Of a stretch of DNA of 64,000 nucleotides, positions 1 to 9,700 are shown piece after piece. Position numbers and translations under genes: made by a program. Under the pieces are notes generated by a model, which saw only the letters and a list, made by a program, of their open reading frames with translations, had not been told where the DNA came from and searched no databases. The stretch spans positions 52,091-116,090 of the forward strand of contig JANQPT010000031.1 of assembly GCA_028285345.1 (NCBI GenBank). Reading direction: 5' to 3'. Numbering within the stretch: position 1 is the stretch's first letter; each line of letters begins with the position of its first letter. This DNA is from Planctomycetales bacterium. Its GTDB lineage: Bacteria; Planctomycetota; Planctomycetia; Planctomycetales; Planctomycetaceae.

Positions 1-210
1 TGAATTGCGGCTGTTGCAACTGTTGTGACCGTTACGATTATGGCGGCATCTCACCCCCGGAGGCAACAGGACGGACAATCGCGATTGAGTTCGGCCGAAG
101 CGCCGATATGATGCATTTGTTCCCCCAAACCCCGCTGATTCCCGGGTAATACCGACCGTTTGAATTCTTGATGAACCGCGAGTGGCGCGATCTTCATCGA
201 AGATTCATCA
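1..210. other. Intergenic region upstream of prs
   Basis: I see no convincing gene here. The stretch holds a candidate promoter for prs, listed separately. Whether the first bases belong to a gene that continues to the left cannot be judged. Confidence 0.5.
85..112 (+). promoter_or_regulatory. Candidate sigma-70 promoter of prs
   Basis: TTGAGT (85-90) and TATGAT (107-112) are separated by 16 bp and lie about 100 bp before the first prs ATG. The match is by eye only. Transcription would start near 119. Confidence 0.4.
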
Positions 211-1251
211 ATGATTCGCGAAGATCGAGCCCCGTTCATGCAGGACACGCCGCAGAATCCGTCCCCCAAACCAGGACCTCGGCCGCAGCCGTTCCAGGCG
301 CCGCAAGGTGATCTGACGTTGCTGGCCGGGACCGGAAATCCGCAGTTGGCGGCCGATATCGCCGCTGAACTGGGGGTGCGGCTGCTTCCTTCCGAAGCGC
401 CCCGCTTCAGCGAGGGGAATGTGTTCGTCCGCGTGCTGGAAAACGTGCGTGGGCGGGACGTCTATGTGATTCAGGGGGTGCACCTCCCGGTCAACGACAA
501 TTTTATGGAACTGCTGTTCTGGATCGACGCCCTCAAGCGGGCCAGCGCCCAGCAGGTGACCGCAGTGATCCCTTTCTTCAGCTATTCCAAAGGGGACAAG
601 AAAGACGAGCCGCGCGTCTCGATTCGCGCCCGGGTCTGTGCCGACGCGCTTGAGGTCGCCGGAGCGGACCGCGTCCTAACTATGGACTTGCACAGCCCGC
701 AGATCCAGGGCTTTTTCCGCATTCCGGTCGATCACCTCTACGGGCGGCACATCATCTGTGAGCACGTGCGAAAACTCAATCTGCCCGATCTGGTCGTCTG
801 CAGCCCGGATATCGGTTTCGCCAAAGACGCCTCCGCCTATGCCGACTTGTTGGGTGCTCCAGTGGTCATCGGTAACAAGCAGCGGTCGGGTCATGATGAA
901 ACCGTCCAAGCCCTCGAGGTCATCGGCGACGTGCGAGACAAGAACGTGCTGTTGGTCGATGATTTTACGATCTCCGGCGGGACGTTGATCGCGATGGCAG
1001 ACATTCTCAAGCAGCGGGGCGCCAAAGACATCTACGCCGCCGTTTCACACGGTGTGCTCTCCAAAGGAGCGGCGCCGCGGATCGGAGCGAGCGTGATCAA
1101 GCGTCTGTTTATGACCGACACGATCGAATATCGCTTGGACGAGTTTCCCGACAACATCGAAGTGATTCCGGTCGCGCCGGTGTTCGCAGAGGCGATCCGG
1201 TCCGTCCACGACCGCACCAGCGTCAGCCGGCTGTTTCCGGAGAAGACGTAG
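211..1251 (+). CDS. prs: Ribose-phosphate pyrophosphokinase (PRPP synthetase)
   Basis: The enzyme makes phosphoribosyl pyrophosphate from ribose 5-phosphate and ATP for nucleotide, histidine and tryptophan synthesis in the cytosol. The product is 346 aa if read from 211; an ATG at 238 gives 337 aa and is equally possible, as neither has a clear ribosome-binding site. The sequence shows the family signature DLHSPQIQGFF, the N-terminal RFSEGNVFVRV segment and a PRPP-loop-like LLVDDFTISGGT. It is divergent: the usual ARQDRK catalytic-loop text reads SKGDKKD, and the PRPP loop has FTISGGT instead of the common MIDTAGT type. The catalytic K-x-R after the ADP region is kept as NKQRSG. It converges on the CoA-binding protein gene with a 9 bp gap. 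Confidence 0.88.
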   Translation: MIREDRAPFMQDTPQNPSPKPGPRPQPFQAPQGDLTLLAGTGNPQLAADIAAELGVRLLPSEAPRFSEGNVFVRVLENVRGRDVYVIQGVHLPVNDNFMELLFWIDALKRASAQQVTAVIPFFSYSKGDKKDEPRVSIRARVCADALEVAGADRVLTMDLHSPQIQGFFRIPVDHLYGRHIICEHVRKLNLPDLVVCSPDIGFAKDASAYADLLGAPVVIGNKQRSGHDETVQALEVIGDVRDKNVLLVDDFTISGGTLIAMADILKQRGAKDIYAAVSHGVLSKGAAPRIGASVIKRLFMTDTIEYRLDEFPDNIEVIPVAPVFAEAIRSVHDRTSVSRLFPEKT

Positions 1252-1260
1252 CGTGGAGAC

Positions 1261-1638
1261 TCACAACTCTCCCGGCTGCGAGCCGACATCGACGATGCTG
1301 CAAGCGATGATCGGCTCCAATCCGAGTTCCGCGGCGCGGGTGATCAATTCCTCACTCTCACTACCGGGGTTGAACCAGACTTCGTCGGCCCCGGCGGCTT
1401 GAATCTCTTCCAACAATGAGATTCCGATTTCGGGCGGCAGGTAAACGCTGATGCGATCGAGCTTTTCGACCGGTACGTCAGCCAGCGACGGGTAGGACTT
1501 CAGGCCTTCGATTTCGTCCGCACGCGGGTTGACGGGATAGACGTCGTAGCCCTGTTCGATATAAGCCCGCACCGCTTTGTTGCCGAATTTGCTGCGGTCG
1601 GTGCTCGCGCCCAGAATGGCGATGGTGGGATTGGTCAT
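1261..1638 (-). CDS. CoA-binding domain protein (Rossmann fold, YccU-like)
   Basis: A 125-residue protein starting MTNPTIAILGASTDRSKFG. It has the glycine-rich nucleotide-binding loop and the VYPVNPR and VWFNPGSES segments typical of small CoA_binding (YccU-type) proteins. These are cytosolic, probably bind CoA or a related nucleotide, and have no firm reaction assigned. The start at 1638 overlaps the stop of the upstream secreted-protein gene as ATGA, so the pair is probably translationally coupled. A longer open frame runs upstream to 1974, but it covers the neighbour's coding region and lacks family similarity, so I rejected it. Confidence 0.85.
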   Translation of the reverse strand: MTNPTIAILGASTDRSKFGNKAVRAYIEQGYDVYPVNPRADEIEGLKSYPSLADVPVEKLDRISVYLPPEIGISLLEEIQAAGADEVWFNPGSESEELITRAAELGLEPIIACSIVDVGSQPGEL

Positions 1639-2639
1639 TGTGCTTGCTTTCCTTGTCCTGTTGACTTTTTGTTCTTGTGAGCGAGCCAATCCATTTTGCG
1701 CAAACGGGCAAACTCGGCCTCGATATCGGTCCCCTCGTAAAACGACAACCACCCATGCAGTGTTTTCTTCTCGCCTGGCGCACAGTCGGGAAACTTGGGA
1801 TCGGAATGCAGGCAGGGGCAGCGGTCGTTGGCCCATGGGCGGTGGCAGTGATCCCAGGCGGTGATGATCCAGCGGTTGACGGCGGCATTGCGGGCGGCGC
1901 AAAACGGCTTGGAGAGGACTTTGTTGTCGTTCGTCTGTTCCGCAAACCCGGCCGCCCCTTTGAGCATCACACAATTCTGCACGCGGAGATCGGTCAGAGT
2001 CTTGTCGGTCCCGTTCTTCAGCCAGAGCGACATCTTGACTCCCTCGCGGCCGGGCATCACCTTCGCGCCGAAGGAGATCTTGTTCGGGAGCGTTCGCACG
2101 ATGTCGAACGTGCCATCCTCACGGCGATGCCACTCCAACGGCGGCAGTTTGATCCCTTGTTTCGTCCACACCGTGTCGATGTGCGTGTGCGCCAGATAGG
2201 TCAGCCCCAGATTCGACCAAATCGCTTCCGGAACGTCGACCACTACATAACTCTTGTCGTCCCAGGGGGTAAACACACTGATTTTCGTCTCACGCTGCGG
2301 CCGGATCGCGCCTTCCAAAAACCCGATCCGCGGATGCCGTCCGCCCGGGTAGGGGAGCGTCAGCAGCGGCGCGCCAGGTTTCCGCCGAGGCTTCGTCGCG
2401 GCGGAAATCTCGAACTTGCGGAGAGATTTCGAAATGTCCTCTTCGTTCAGGCCGGTCGCGGCGGAGATTTCGGACAAAGTGTATCCGTGGTGCCAGACCA
2501 TGTTCTCCAGCCAATAGCGGAGTTCCCGGTCATTCGTGGGCTTTCGAGAGTTGTCCGCCGGTTGTTCGGCGGCGTCGATTTGCCCGGTGAGGAGAAATAA
2601 ACCGGCGGCGAGCAGTGTGAGCTGTCGGGTGATTTTCAT
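1635..2639 (-). CDS. Secreted protein of unknown function
   Basis: A 334-residue protein beginning MKITRQLTLLAAGLFLLTG with a clear Sec signal peptide and a likely cleavage after DAA. Near residues 40-75 is a short helical stretch that looks like a helix-turn-helix (TLSEISAATGLNEEDISKSL). The rest is rich in beta-strand pattern, with several Trp and His residues and a Cys-containing HCHRPWANDRCPC segment. I do not recognise a family; the gene is probably planctomycete-specific and exported. It overlaps the CoA-binding protein gene by 4 bases (ATGA), implying one transcript. The start at 2639 was chosen because it places the signal peptide at the N-terminus; an upstream ATG at 2684 is less likely. 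Confidence 0.7.
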   Translation of the reverse strand: MKITRQLTLLAAGLFLLTGQIDAAEQPADNSRKPTNDRELRYWLENMVWHHGYTLSEISAATGLNEEDISKSLRKFEISAATKPRRKPGAPLLTLPYPGGRHPRIGFLEGAIRPQRETKISVFTPWDDKSYVVVDVPEAIWSNLGLTYLAHTHIDTVWTKQGIKLPPLEWHRREDGTFDIVRTLPNKISFGAKVMPGREGVKMSLWLKNGTDKTLTDLRVQNCVMLKGAAGFAEQTNDNKVLSKPFCAARNAAVNRWIITAWDHCHRPWANDRCPCLHSDPKFPDCAPGEKKTLHGWLSFYEGTDIEAEFARLRKMDWLAHKNKKSTGQGKQAQ

Positions 2640-2993
2640 GGTACTTGCGGCGACTCTCAACTGAGCCGTCGTCCATCGGGGCATAAGTTGGAGAACCTGG
2701 GAGGTCTATTGTGAACAAATGAACATAATAGACAAGAGACGTCTTGCCTTGAATCGAGATTCGCTTAAAATTAACGGGTTGAACCGTCTTGGTTTACGCC
2801 CGGGGAATCGCGCGGTTGAATGTCGACGGATCGGCGAGAATCGACACACATTTTGATTGAGGTGAGTTATCTGTTGTGGCGAGGATTGCGAACGGCTTCA
2901 CTACTTCAGACAATTTGACTTTGTCGGAAAACCTCCGATCTGCTCCTGTTTAATTGTGATTGATACGTAGTTTTCCGGAGTGGAGAGTGACGC
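2640..2993. other. Intergenic region between divergent genes
   Basis: A 354 bp divergent spacer, AT-rich around 2705-2780, that must carry promoters for both flanking genes. Visible structure: a direct repeat TGAACA at 2712-2717 and 2720-2725, and an inverted repeat CAAGA-GACG-TCTTG at 2733-2746 that could be an operator. No gene was seen. Confidence 0.5.
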
Positions 2994-3563
2994 GTGGCAT
3001 TAACGCAAATTGACCGCACTTTGCTATCCCGCTGCCTCGACAGAGAGCCGGGCGCTTGGAAAGACTTCGTTGACCGGTTCATGGGTCTGTTCGTGCACGT
3101 TGTGACACACACGGCCCATTCCCGGAGTGTGCGAGTCTCGCAGGAAGACATCGACGATCTCTGTGCTGAAGTCTTCGTGACCCTGTTGGCCAACGACTTT
3201 GCAGTGCTGCGGCAGTTCGGCGGCAAGAGTTCCTTGGCGACTTATTTGACGGTGGTCGCCCGCCGGGTGGTCGTTCGCGAAATGTCGCAACGCCGGATGG
3301 CTCAAGCGATGGGCCACACCAATGCCGGGCCCGACACATTGGAGAAGAGCGAACATAGCGAAGCGGCCCGCGTGGCGGATCGCGAGGAAGTCGAGCGGAT
3401 GCTGGACGGGCTCGATTCGAAAGAAGCCGATATCGTCCGCCAATTCCACCTCGAAGGGCGTTCGTATCGCGAAATCAGTTCCGGGTTGGGCGTCCCGCAG
3501 AACACTATCGGTCCCACATTGACCCGCGCCCGCGCGAAGCTTCGCCGCGAAGTGCAGCAATAG
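2994..3563 (+). CDS. ECF-like RNA polymerase sigma factor
   Basis: A 189-residue sigma-70 family protein of extracytoplasmic-function size that directs RNA polymerase to a small regulon. Region 2 is seen at about residues 20-95 (DIDDLCAEVFVTLLAND, then SSLATYLTVVARRVVVREM). Region 4 is at about 135-185 (LDSKEADIVRQFHLEG, REISSGLGVPQNTIGPTLTRAR). The start is GTG at 2994, with a GGAG motif about 15 bases upstream; no in-frame ATG gives a better N-terminus. The gene converges on the blaR1-like gene with only 6 bp between the stops. No anti-sigma gene is adjacent, so its control is not evident. Confidence 0.88.
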   Translation: MALTQIDRTLLSRCLDREPGAWKDFVDRFMGLFVHVVTHTAHSRSVRVSQEDIDDLCAEVFVTLLANDFAVLRQFGGKSSLATYLTVVARRVVVREMSQRRMAQAMGHTNAGPDTLEKSEHSEAARVADREEVERMLDGLDSKEADIVRQFHLEGRSYREISSGLGVPQNTIGPTLTRARAKLRREVQQ

Positions 3564-3569
3564 CAGCGA

Positions 3570-6209
3570 CTAACGCTTGCGTTTGACGGTGGGCGACAGA
3601 CTCGGCAGTTCTTGCCGCATGCGAAATTCCACCGCGGTCGGTTTTCCGAGTTTGCAATCGATCTCGCGCCCATCTGTGTCAATCTGCTTGTAGCCTTTCG
3701 GAAAATTATCTTTTCCGACGCCGATGCAGTGTTTCCCCGGCTCGATGAAGACCTGCATCTTGCCGTCATTGTCCGAACGGGGCCTTGTGTAGTGCGAGAG
3801 ACGGGTCTCGACCTCCCAGCTCTTATATCCATGCACGTTTCGATACGTGTTTGGCGTCCCCGAATTGATTTCGCGCCAGACATCGACCCCTTCCAGCGGC
3901 GTGCCGGTGTCCGCGTCGCGGACGGTGATGTCCAAGACCGCCGCCGGGCGGAGCTTGAGCGTGATCGTCTCCTTGGCCGTCTCTTCAGAGACGACGACAT
4001 CCACATCGGTATTGAGGTAGGGTGTCTGATATCTCGGAGAGATTGCAAGCCGATAATTGCCGTCGGGCAGCGGCACTTCGATCATTCCGTTCTTGTCGGT
4101 CGTTTTCCAGAATCCTGCCTTGACGACACGGCCACCCACGCCGACCTTGTGTGCCGGTTTCCCGGTCTCCTCGTAGACCACGCGAAACTTCATATTGCGC
4201 GGCGTTTGAAACACGACATCGAAGTCGCCGTTATAAACGCGATTTCCCTTTTCGTCGAAATTGGCTCGATTGCGCGTGACCGCCCAGATCATTCGCGGCG
4301 GGTGCCCCGGCGGACGGACGTCGATCCAGAACCGGCAATTCGCCGGCAGTTTGTTGAATTCAAATCGCCCCTGGGCATCGGTGGTGCGGACTTTGATGCG
4401 GGGCGGGACAAGCGCGCGTTCGTTCAAACTTTCGAATTCGCGGGGTGAGCTAAAGACGTTAAAATTCGCCTGATCCCATTCCGGATCACACGAACGGAGT
4501 GCCAGTTTTGTGTCCGCGATCGGCCGTCCCTGCTCATCGATAATGCGGCCGCGAACCTTCGCTTCTCGGCTGAAGACTAAATCGAGATTAATGGGATCAT
4601 CGCGTCCGAATCGAGACGGCAGATCGCGTTTTTCCATGTTGTACCAATTAGGCTCTTCTTCGTGTTTTGAACCCGGGTAGACCCATTTCAGCGATCGCCA
4701 GGCGAAACCGTAGCCATCCGCCTCCGCGAAGAGTTCAAACGCCCCCGCATCACGCCCCCTGGTTGTCCTGGCAGGTTGAATCGGGAGCGGGACGTCTTCA
4801 AAACGGAAGTTGCCGTCTTCATCAGTTTTGACGACGGCCAGCGGCTGCTTATTTGTGCGCGGCGACAACAGGTAAACCTTGGCACCCCAGATCGCTTTCC
4901 CCGTTCCGTCGGTCGCACGTCCTGCCACGGTAATCGGAAGTTTGTCTTGCTTGGGCTTAGGCTGTTTTTGGGGAGGATCGCTCTTGGTAGTCTTCGTCGG
5001 AGTGGAATCCGGTTTGGGTTTGGGCTCTTTCTTCCGCTTCTTGAGCTCGAGTTTGTCTTTGCCTGTCTCGCCGGATTGCGCGGCGGCGGTTCCGTCTTCC
5101 GACTGCCAAGCGGCGGGTGCGACAAGCAGCCCGATCACGACGATCATGGGAACCAGCGCGGTCCAACGCGACAGCGGAAACGGCTCTCGCAACGGTTCGC
5201 CGAACAGCCGTGCGACCCGACGCCGGAGTTCCGAGGGAGAACGCCCGCTTGCCGCTAACGTGGCTAACTCGGCGGTCGGACTTCTTCGCCGGCTTAACTC
5301 CGCGACACGTAACAAGGCCGTTGCGTAGCGCGTCCGTGATTGCTGCTGCGCGTCTTGGAGCGTCGTGCAAACCGCTTCGTCGCAGCAAAATTCGCGGAGC
5401 GTGCTGATCCGCCGGCTAAGGTACCAGATGGCCGGATTGAAAAAGTACAGGGTTTCCGCGAGGCGCTGCAGCAGGTTAATCCACATGTCGTGGCGGCGGA
5501 TATGCGCCAACTCGTGGGCCAGAATCATAGCCAGTTCGTCGGTCGTCAAACCAGTGCCGGCCGACATCGGCAGTAGGATCGTCGGTCGGAGCAGGCCGAC
5601 GACCTTGGGCACGATGATTTCCTCCGCCCGGGCCAATCTCGGCACGATCCGCATCGACCAACTGTCGGCGGCTCGCTGCAGCAGTTCATAGAGCGGGCCT
5701 GATTCGATCGCCTCGGCCCGTCCGCACAACCGTCGCGCAGCGACAACACCCCGCAAAAACCGGGCGAGCATCAATAGGACGCCCAGGGTGTACACAAGGA
5801 CAAATATCTGCGACCAGCGGTTGAAGCTCAGCCCCTCCGCAGTGCGTGGTTCGAGTGTTGGATTTGCAATCAGCTGTGCTACTGGCGTAGTCGCGGGAAT
5901 GACGGTCGATGTCGATTCGGCCGGTTGACGGTCATTCTGTGCAGCAGTCGCTGCGGCAGTGGGGACCGGTATTGGCGCAGGAGCGGTGTCTGCGTCGCCA
6001 TACAGCACAAGCACAGCCGGCAGTACGCAGAAACTGAGGCAGAGCCCCATCGTCATTACGACGTACCGAATTCGGACCGCATGCCGGCGCAATCCGTAGT
6101 CGATTGCCGCGACGGCGAGAACGATGACCGCGACAATCCATAGCGAATGGAGCAATGCCAGCGACAAGCGGCTGCACAACTGAGGAGTAAAAAGGTCTTG
6201 CCAGTTCAT
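3570..6209 (-). CDS. BlaR1-like M56 membrane metallopeptidase with carboxypeptidase-regulatory-like repeats
   Basis: An 879-residue membrane sensor-protease of the BlaR1/MecR1 (M56) type. Hydrophobic segments lie near residues 15-37, 48-70, 133-152 and 349-367. The zinc site HELAH is at 232-236, followed by NPAIWYLSRRIS and a REFCCDEA motif at about 272-279. After the last membrane span comes a Lys/Pro-rich linker (about 385-424) and then about four beta-sandwich repeats (about 425-855) with DGxF/GRF-type turns (TDEDGNFRFEDVP, TTDAQGRFEFNKLP). These resemble the carboxypeptidase regulatory-like domain and replace the penicillin-binding sensor of true BlaR1. The start overlaps the blaI-like stop by 4 bases, so the two form one operon. 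By analogy it would cleave or inactivate the repressor in response to an external cue; the ligand is unknown. Confidence 0.85.
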   Translation of the reverse strand: MNWQDLFTPQLCSRLSLALLHSLWIVAVIVLAVAAIDYGLRRHAVRIRYVVMTMGLCLSFCVLPAVLVLYGDADTAPAPIPVPTAAATAAQNDRQPAESTSTVIPATTPVAQLIANPTLEPRTAEGLSFNRWSQIFVLVYTLGVLLMLARFLRGVVAARRLCGRAEAIESGPLYELLQRAADSWSMRIVPRLARAEEIIVPKVVGLLRPTILLPMSAGTGLTTDELAMILAHELAHIRRHDMWINLLQRLAETLYFFNPAIWYLSRRISTLREFCCDEAVCTTLQDAQQQSRTRYATALLRVAELSRRRSPTAELATLAASGRSPSELRRRVARLFGEPLREPFPLSRWTALVPMIVVIGLLVAPAAWQSEDGTAAAQSGETGKDKLELKKRKKEPKPKPDSTPTKTTKSDPPQKQPKPKQDKLPITVAGRATDGTGKAIWGAKVYLLSPRTNKQPLAVVKTDEDGNFRFEDVPLPIQPARTTRGRDAGAFELFAEADGYGFAWRSLKWVYPGSKHEEEPNWYNMEKRDLPSRFGRDDPINLDLVFSREAKVRGRIIDEQGRPIADTKLALRSCDPEWDQANFNVFSSPREFESLNERALVPPRIKVRTTDAQGRFEFNKLPANCRFWIDVRPPGHPPRMIWAVTRNRANFDEKGNRVYNGDFDVVFQTPRNMKFRVVYEETGKPAHKVGVGGRVVKAGFWKTTDKNGMIEVPLPDGNYRLAISPRYQTPYLNTDVDVVVSEETAKETITLKLRPAAVLDITVRDADTGTPLEGVDVWREINSGTPNTYRNVHGYKSWEVETRLSHYTRPRSDNDGKMQVFIEPGKHCIGVGKDNFPKGYKQIDTDGREIDCKLGKPTAVEFRMRQELPSLSPTVKRKR

Positions 6210-6601
6210 TGCTGCTCCTTTGACTTGCGATTGATGAGTTTGCGCACCTCACTCAATTCATCCGCATCAAGCTCTGCGGACTCCAGCAGGTTCAAAATCA
6301 TGGCCGACGGCTCGTCGTCGAACAGCCGCGCCATCAGGTCGCCCAACAATCCCCCGCTGATTTGCTGCTTGTCGACTTTGGGGGAGTAGAAGAATGCCTT
6401 CCCTTGCTTTTGCCGCCGCAAATAACCTTTGCGGACCATGATATTCAGCATGGTAATCACGCTGCTGTAGGTCAGCTTGCGGCCGGCTTGTTCGGCAAGC
6501 CGCCCCTGCACTTCGCGGACCGGCAGCGGAGCCTCCTCCCAAAGCACTTTGAGGATTTCCAATTCCAGTGCCGTGGGGTGTTCTGATTGGGGACGCGTCA
6601 T
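6206..6601 (-). CDS. BlaI/MecI-family transcriptional repressor
   Basis: A 131-residue protein with the BlaI/MecI winged helix: LELEILKVLWEEAPLPVREV, then LTYSSVITMLNIMVRKGYL, then a wing with FFYSPKV. A C-terminal helical dimerisation part follows. It is expected to repress its own operon and to be relieved by the peptidase encoded immediately downstream (4-base ATGA-type overlap). The promoter read just upstream carries an 11 bp palindrome at the expected transcription start. No beta-lactamase gene is linked, so the regulated process is unknown. Confidence 0.88.
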   Translation of the reverse strand: MTRPQSEHPTALELEILKVLWEEAPLPVREVQGRLAEQAGRKLTYSSVITMLNIMVRKGYLRRQKQGKAFFYSPKVDKQQISGGLLGDLMARLFDDEPSAMILNLLESAELDADELSEVRKLINRKSKEQQ

Positions 6602-6645
6602 CGACTTGCGGGTGTTATTGTTGATCGGCAGCGTAAAGTTTTAAT

Positions 6646-6656
6646 TCATTCAATGA
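6646..6656 (-). promoter_or_regulatory. Candidate BlaI operator palindrome
   Basis: TCATT-C-AATGA is a perfect 11 bp inverted repeat. It touches the last base of the candidate -10 box and spans the predicted transcription start of the blaI-blaR1 operon. It does not match the TACA/TGTA core known from staphylococcal operators, so assignment to this BlaI homologue is inference from position. Confidence 0.4.
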
Positions 6657-6684
6657 TGCTACCGGTTCGTTCCCCAAGTGTCAA
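6656..6684 (-). promoter_or_regulatory. Sigma-70-type promoter of the blaI-blaR1 operon
   Basis: On the minus strand TTGACA (6684-6679) and TAGCAT (6661-6656) are separated by exactly 17 bp, upstream of the blaI start at 6601. The leader would be about 48 bases long. Confidence 0.6.
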
Positions 6685-6759
6685 CGATTGTTTTAAGGAA
6701 TTAAAAAATATGCGGCAGAGACCACGATTGACATCTTCGTGGAAGGAAAGGGGAATTCC

Positions 6760-9700
6760 TCAGGCCTTGACCTTGGCCCCTTGCTTGTCCAGCCGCTGCG
6801 GCGAGACCGTGATGCACGTTCCCAGTTCCTGGGCGAACAGCGAGACGCGGAGTTCTTCGAGCATCCAGCGATAATGGATCAACTCCGGGTCGTGCACGCC
6901 CCGTGTTTGATGTTCGCCGGCCCGCGTCAAATAGGCTCGCCAGCGCGGAGCGATCACGGCCAGATGTTGACGGTCTTTCGCACTGCCGCCGTCGGCGAGC
7001 TTTTGGATGCGGCGGCACATCGCATCAAAATAGCGCGGGTATTGCTGCAGCCAATTCCAGGGTGTGCGGGTCAGGAATCCGGCAGCGGTGAGCTGCTGGA
7101 GTTGCGATGTCATGTCCTGCGCCGCATCAGAGGCCGCGTGCGCCGATAGCGCCTCGACTCTGGACAGCGCCCGTTGATAGGCGGCCAGTAGCGGCGGGAG
7201 CAGAGCCGAGACTTCCTGGACGGCTGGCAACATCCGTTCGCGCCCGGCGGCGAGTTGCTGTTCGAATTGGTCCGCGGTGCGCGGCACATTGTCCGCTGCC
7301 AAGAATGCCCGATCCGCCAGCAGATCACCGATCGCCCGGCGAAATTTCGCGCCGTCCGGCAATGTCGCCGCCTGCAATAAGATGCGATCAATCTCAGGCA
7401 GCCAGTCGGCCTGTGCTTTGAGTTCCCGGCGCTGCGCGAGGCAATACAATCGCCGCAGTCCGGCGCGGGTCTCAAACGCAGCGCGGTGCGGACAATCCAA
7501 TAATCGCAGCGAAACACTCCCGCCACGGTCCAACAGGGCGGGATAGGCGTGCAGCGTGATTCCGTTGCGCTCGATACCGACCTTCGCTGGAAACTGCTCC
7601 AGATCCCATTTCACGATTTCGTCGCGATGAAAGCGGTCGTCGTCCGCAGCGGAATAATTGTCGGCCGATGGCCTGAGCTGTTTGCGGATTTCGTTTAGAT
7701 TGCGGCCTTCGCCGAGTGTTTCGCCGTCGCTGCCGACCACACGGACGTTCATCATCAAGTGTTTGGGCAAACTGACTTGGGCAAACTCGGCCGGATCGAT
7801 CCGCGCGCCGGCGATCTCCGCGAGTTTCTCAGCTACCGTTTCGGTGAACGAACCATGGGCGAAGGACAGTTCGGCGGCCACTCTTTGAGCGGTCTCGGCA
7901 ATGGGGGTCAGATTCCTGCGGGTCGATTTGGGAAGTGCCTTGATCAGCGCGGCGATTTTCTCCTCCAACAGTCCGGGGACCAGCCATTGGAGCCGGCTTG
8001 CCTGGAGTTGATTGAGTCCTTCCGGCGGAATGGTCAGCGTTACGCCGTCTTCGTCGCTGCCCGGTTCGAGGTGGTATTCCAGCGGCAGCCGCATCTGGCC
8101 GATCGAAATCGCATCCGGGAAATCCGCCTGATTGACGGCGTCCGACTCTTCGCGCAGCAGATCCTGGTGCGACATGTGCAACAGCTGCGGCTGAGTTCGC
8201 TCCGCTTTTTTCAGCCATTTGCTAAGCCGCGCGCCGTCGTAGGCATGAGCGGGGATCCGGCGATCGTAGAACTCGTACCGGGCCTCTTCCCCCAAGAGAA
8301 AATCACGCCGGCGCGATTTGGCGGCGAGTTCCTCCAACTGTTCGACCAATTGCTGGTTGTGAGCGAAGAACTTGGCCGGCGTTTGCCAATCCCCCTCGAC
8401 CAGACCGTTTTGAATCAACATCTCGCGGGCCTTGACGGCGTCGACGCGTCCATACGGAACTCGGCGGCGGGGGACGATCGGCATCCCGAACAGCGAGACC
8501 TTTTCGTAGACCATCGCCGAGCCGCTCTCGCCGACCCAATGCGGTTCGCTGTAGGAGCGGTTCACGAGGTGCTCGGCCAACGGTTCGATCCAGTTCGGAT
8601 TGACGCGGGCGACGGTGCGGGCGTAACGCTTGGCCGTTTCGACCAGTTCGGCAGCGACGATCCACTTCGGTTTCGCGGCGAAAGTTCCCGAGCCGGGCCA
8701 GAGGTGCAGTTTTTGCCCGCCGGCGCCGGTGTACTCATACGTATCACTGCGAAATGCCAAGCCGGAGAGCAGACCGGGCAACAGCGCCCGATGGACGGCG
8801 TCGTAGTCGTCCCGCCGATCGTGCTGTTTGAACCGTTGCTGGTCGGTGATTCGCAGCAGTTGCCGATGGATTTCCTGCCATTCCCGCATGCGGTTGTAGG
8901 AGAGAAAGTTCTGCCGGCAGGCCTTGCGGAGTTTGCCGCGGGACAGGTCGCTCTTGAGCCGTTCGTAGAAGTCCCACAGTTTCAAGTAGCTGAAGAAGTC
9001 GGAGTCTTCGTGGGCGAATTGTGCGTGGGCTTCGTCGGCCGCTTGTTGTTTGTCGAACAGACGTTCACGCGGATCCTGCAGTTCGAGTGCGGCGGCAATG
9101 ATCAGGACTTCACGCAGGCAATTCTCTTCGACCGCTGCCAGGATCATGCGTCCCACACGCGGATCGACAGGCAGGCGGCTGAGTTGTTTGCCGATGTCGG
9201 TGAGTTTCTCATGCTCGTCGATCGCGCCTAATTCAAACAGCGTCTTGTAACCTTCACGGACGGCCGTCGGTTTGGGCGGATCGAGGAATGGAAAATCCTC
9301 AATCGCGCCCAGCTTCAGCGCCAGCGTTTGCAGGATGACGGCCGCCAGGTTTGTGCGCTGGATTTCCGGCGCGGTGTATTCGTCGCGGGAGAGATAATCC
9401 TCTTCGCTGTACAATCGGATGCAGATTCCCGGCCCCAAACGGCCGCAGCGTCCCTTGCGCTGATCGGCGGACGCGCGGGAAATCGGCTCAATCGGCAGGC
9501 GTTGGACCTTGGAACGGGCCGAGTAGCGGCTGATTCGCGCGGTGCCGGAATCGACGACGCAGCGGATGCCCGGCACGGTCAATGAGGACTCGGCGACGTT
9601 GGTGGCGATGACGATTCGCCGCTTGGAGTGGGAATCGAAGATGCGGTTTTGCTCCGCCGTCGACAGCCGTCCGTACAACGGCAACACTTCGGCTGCGCGA

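Noticed and set aside
1639..1974. Upstream extension of the CoA-binding protein frame
   Set aside because: It overlaps the upstream secreted-protein gene; the ATG at 1638 gives the family N-terminus and an ATGA coupling.
7759..9231. 490-codon open frame antisense to the helicase gene
   Set aside because: It lies opposite conserved helicase coding sequence and has no family features.
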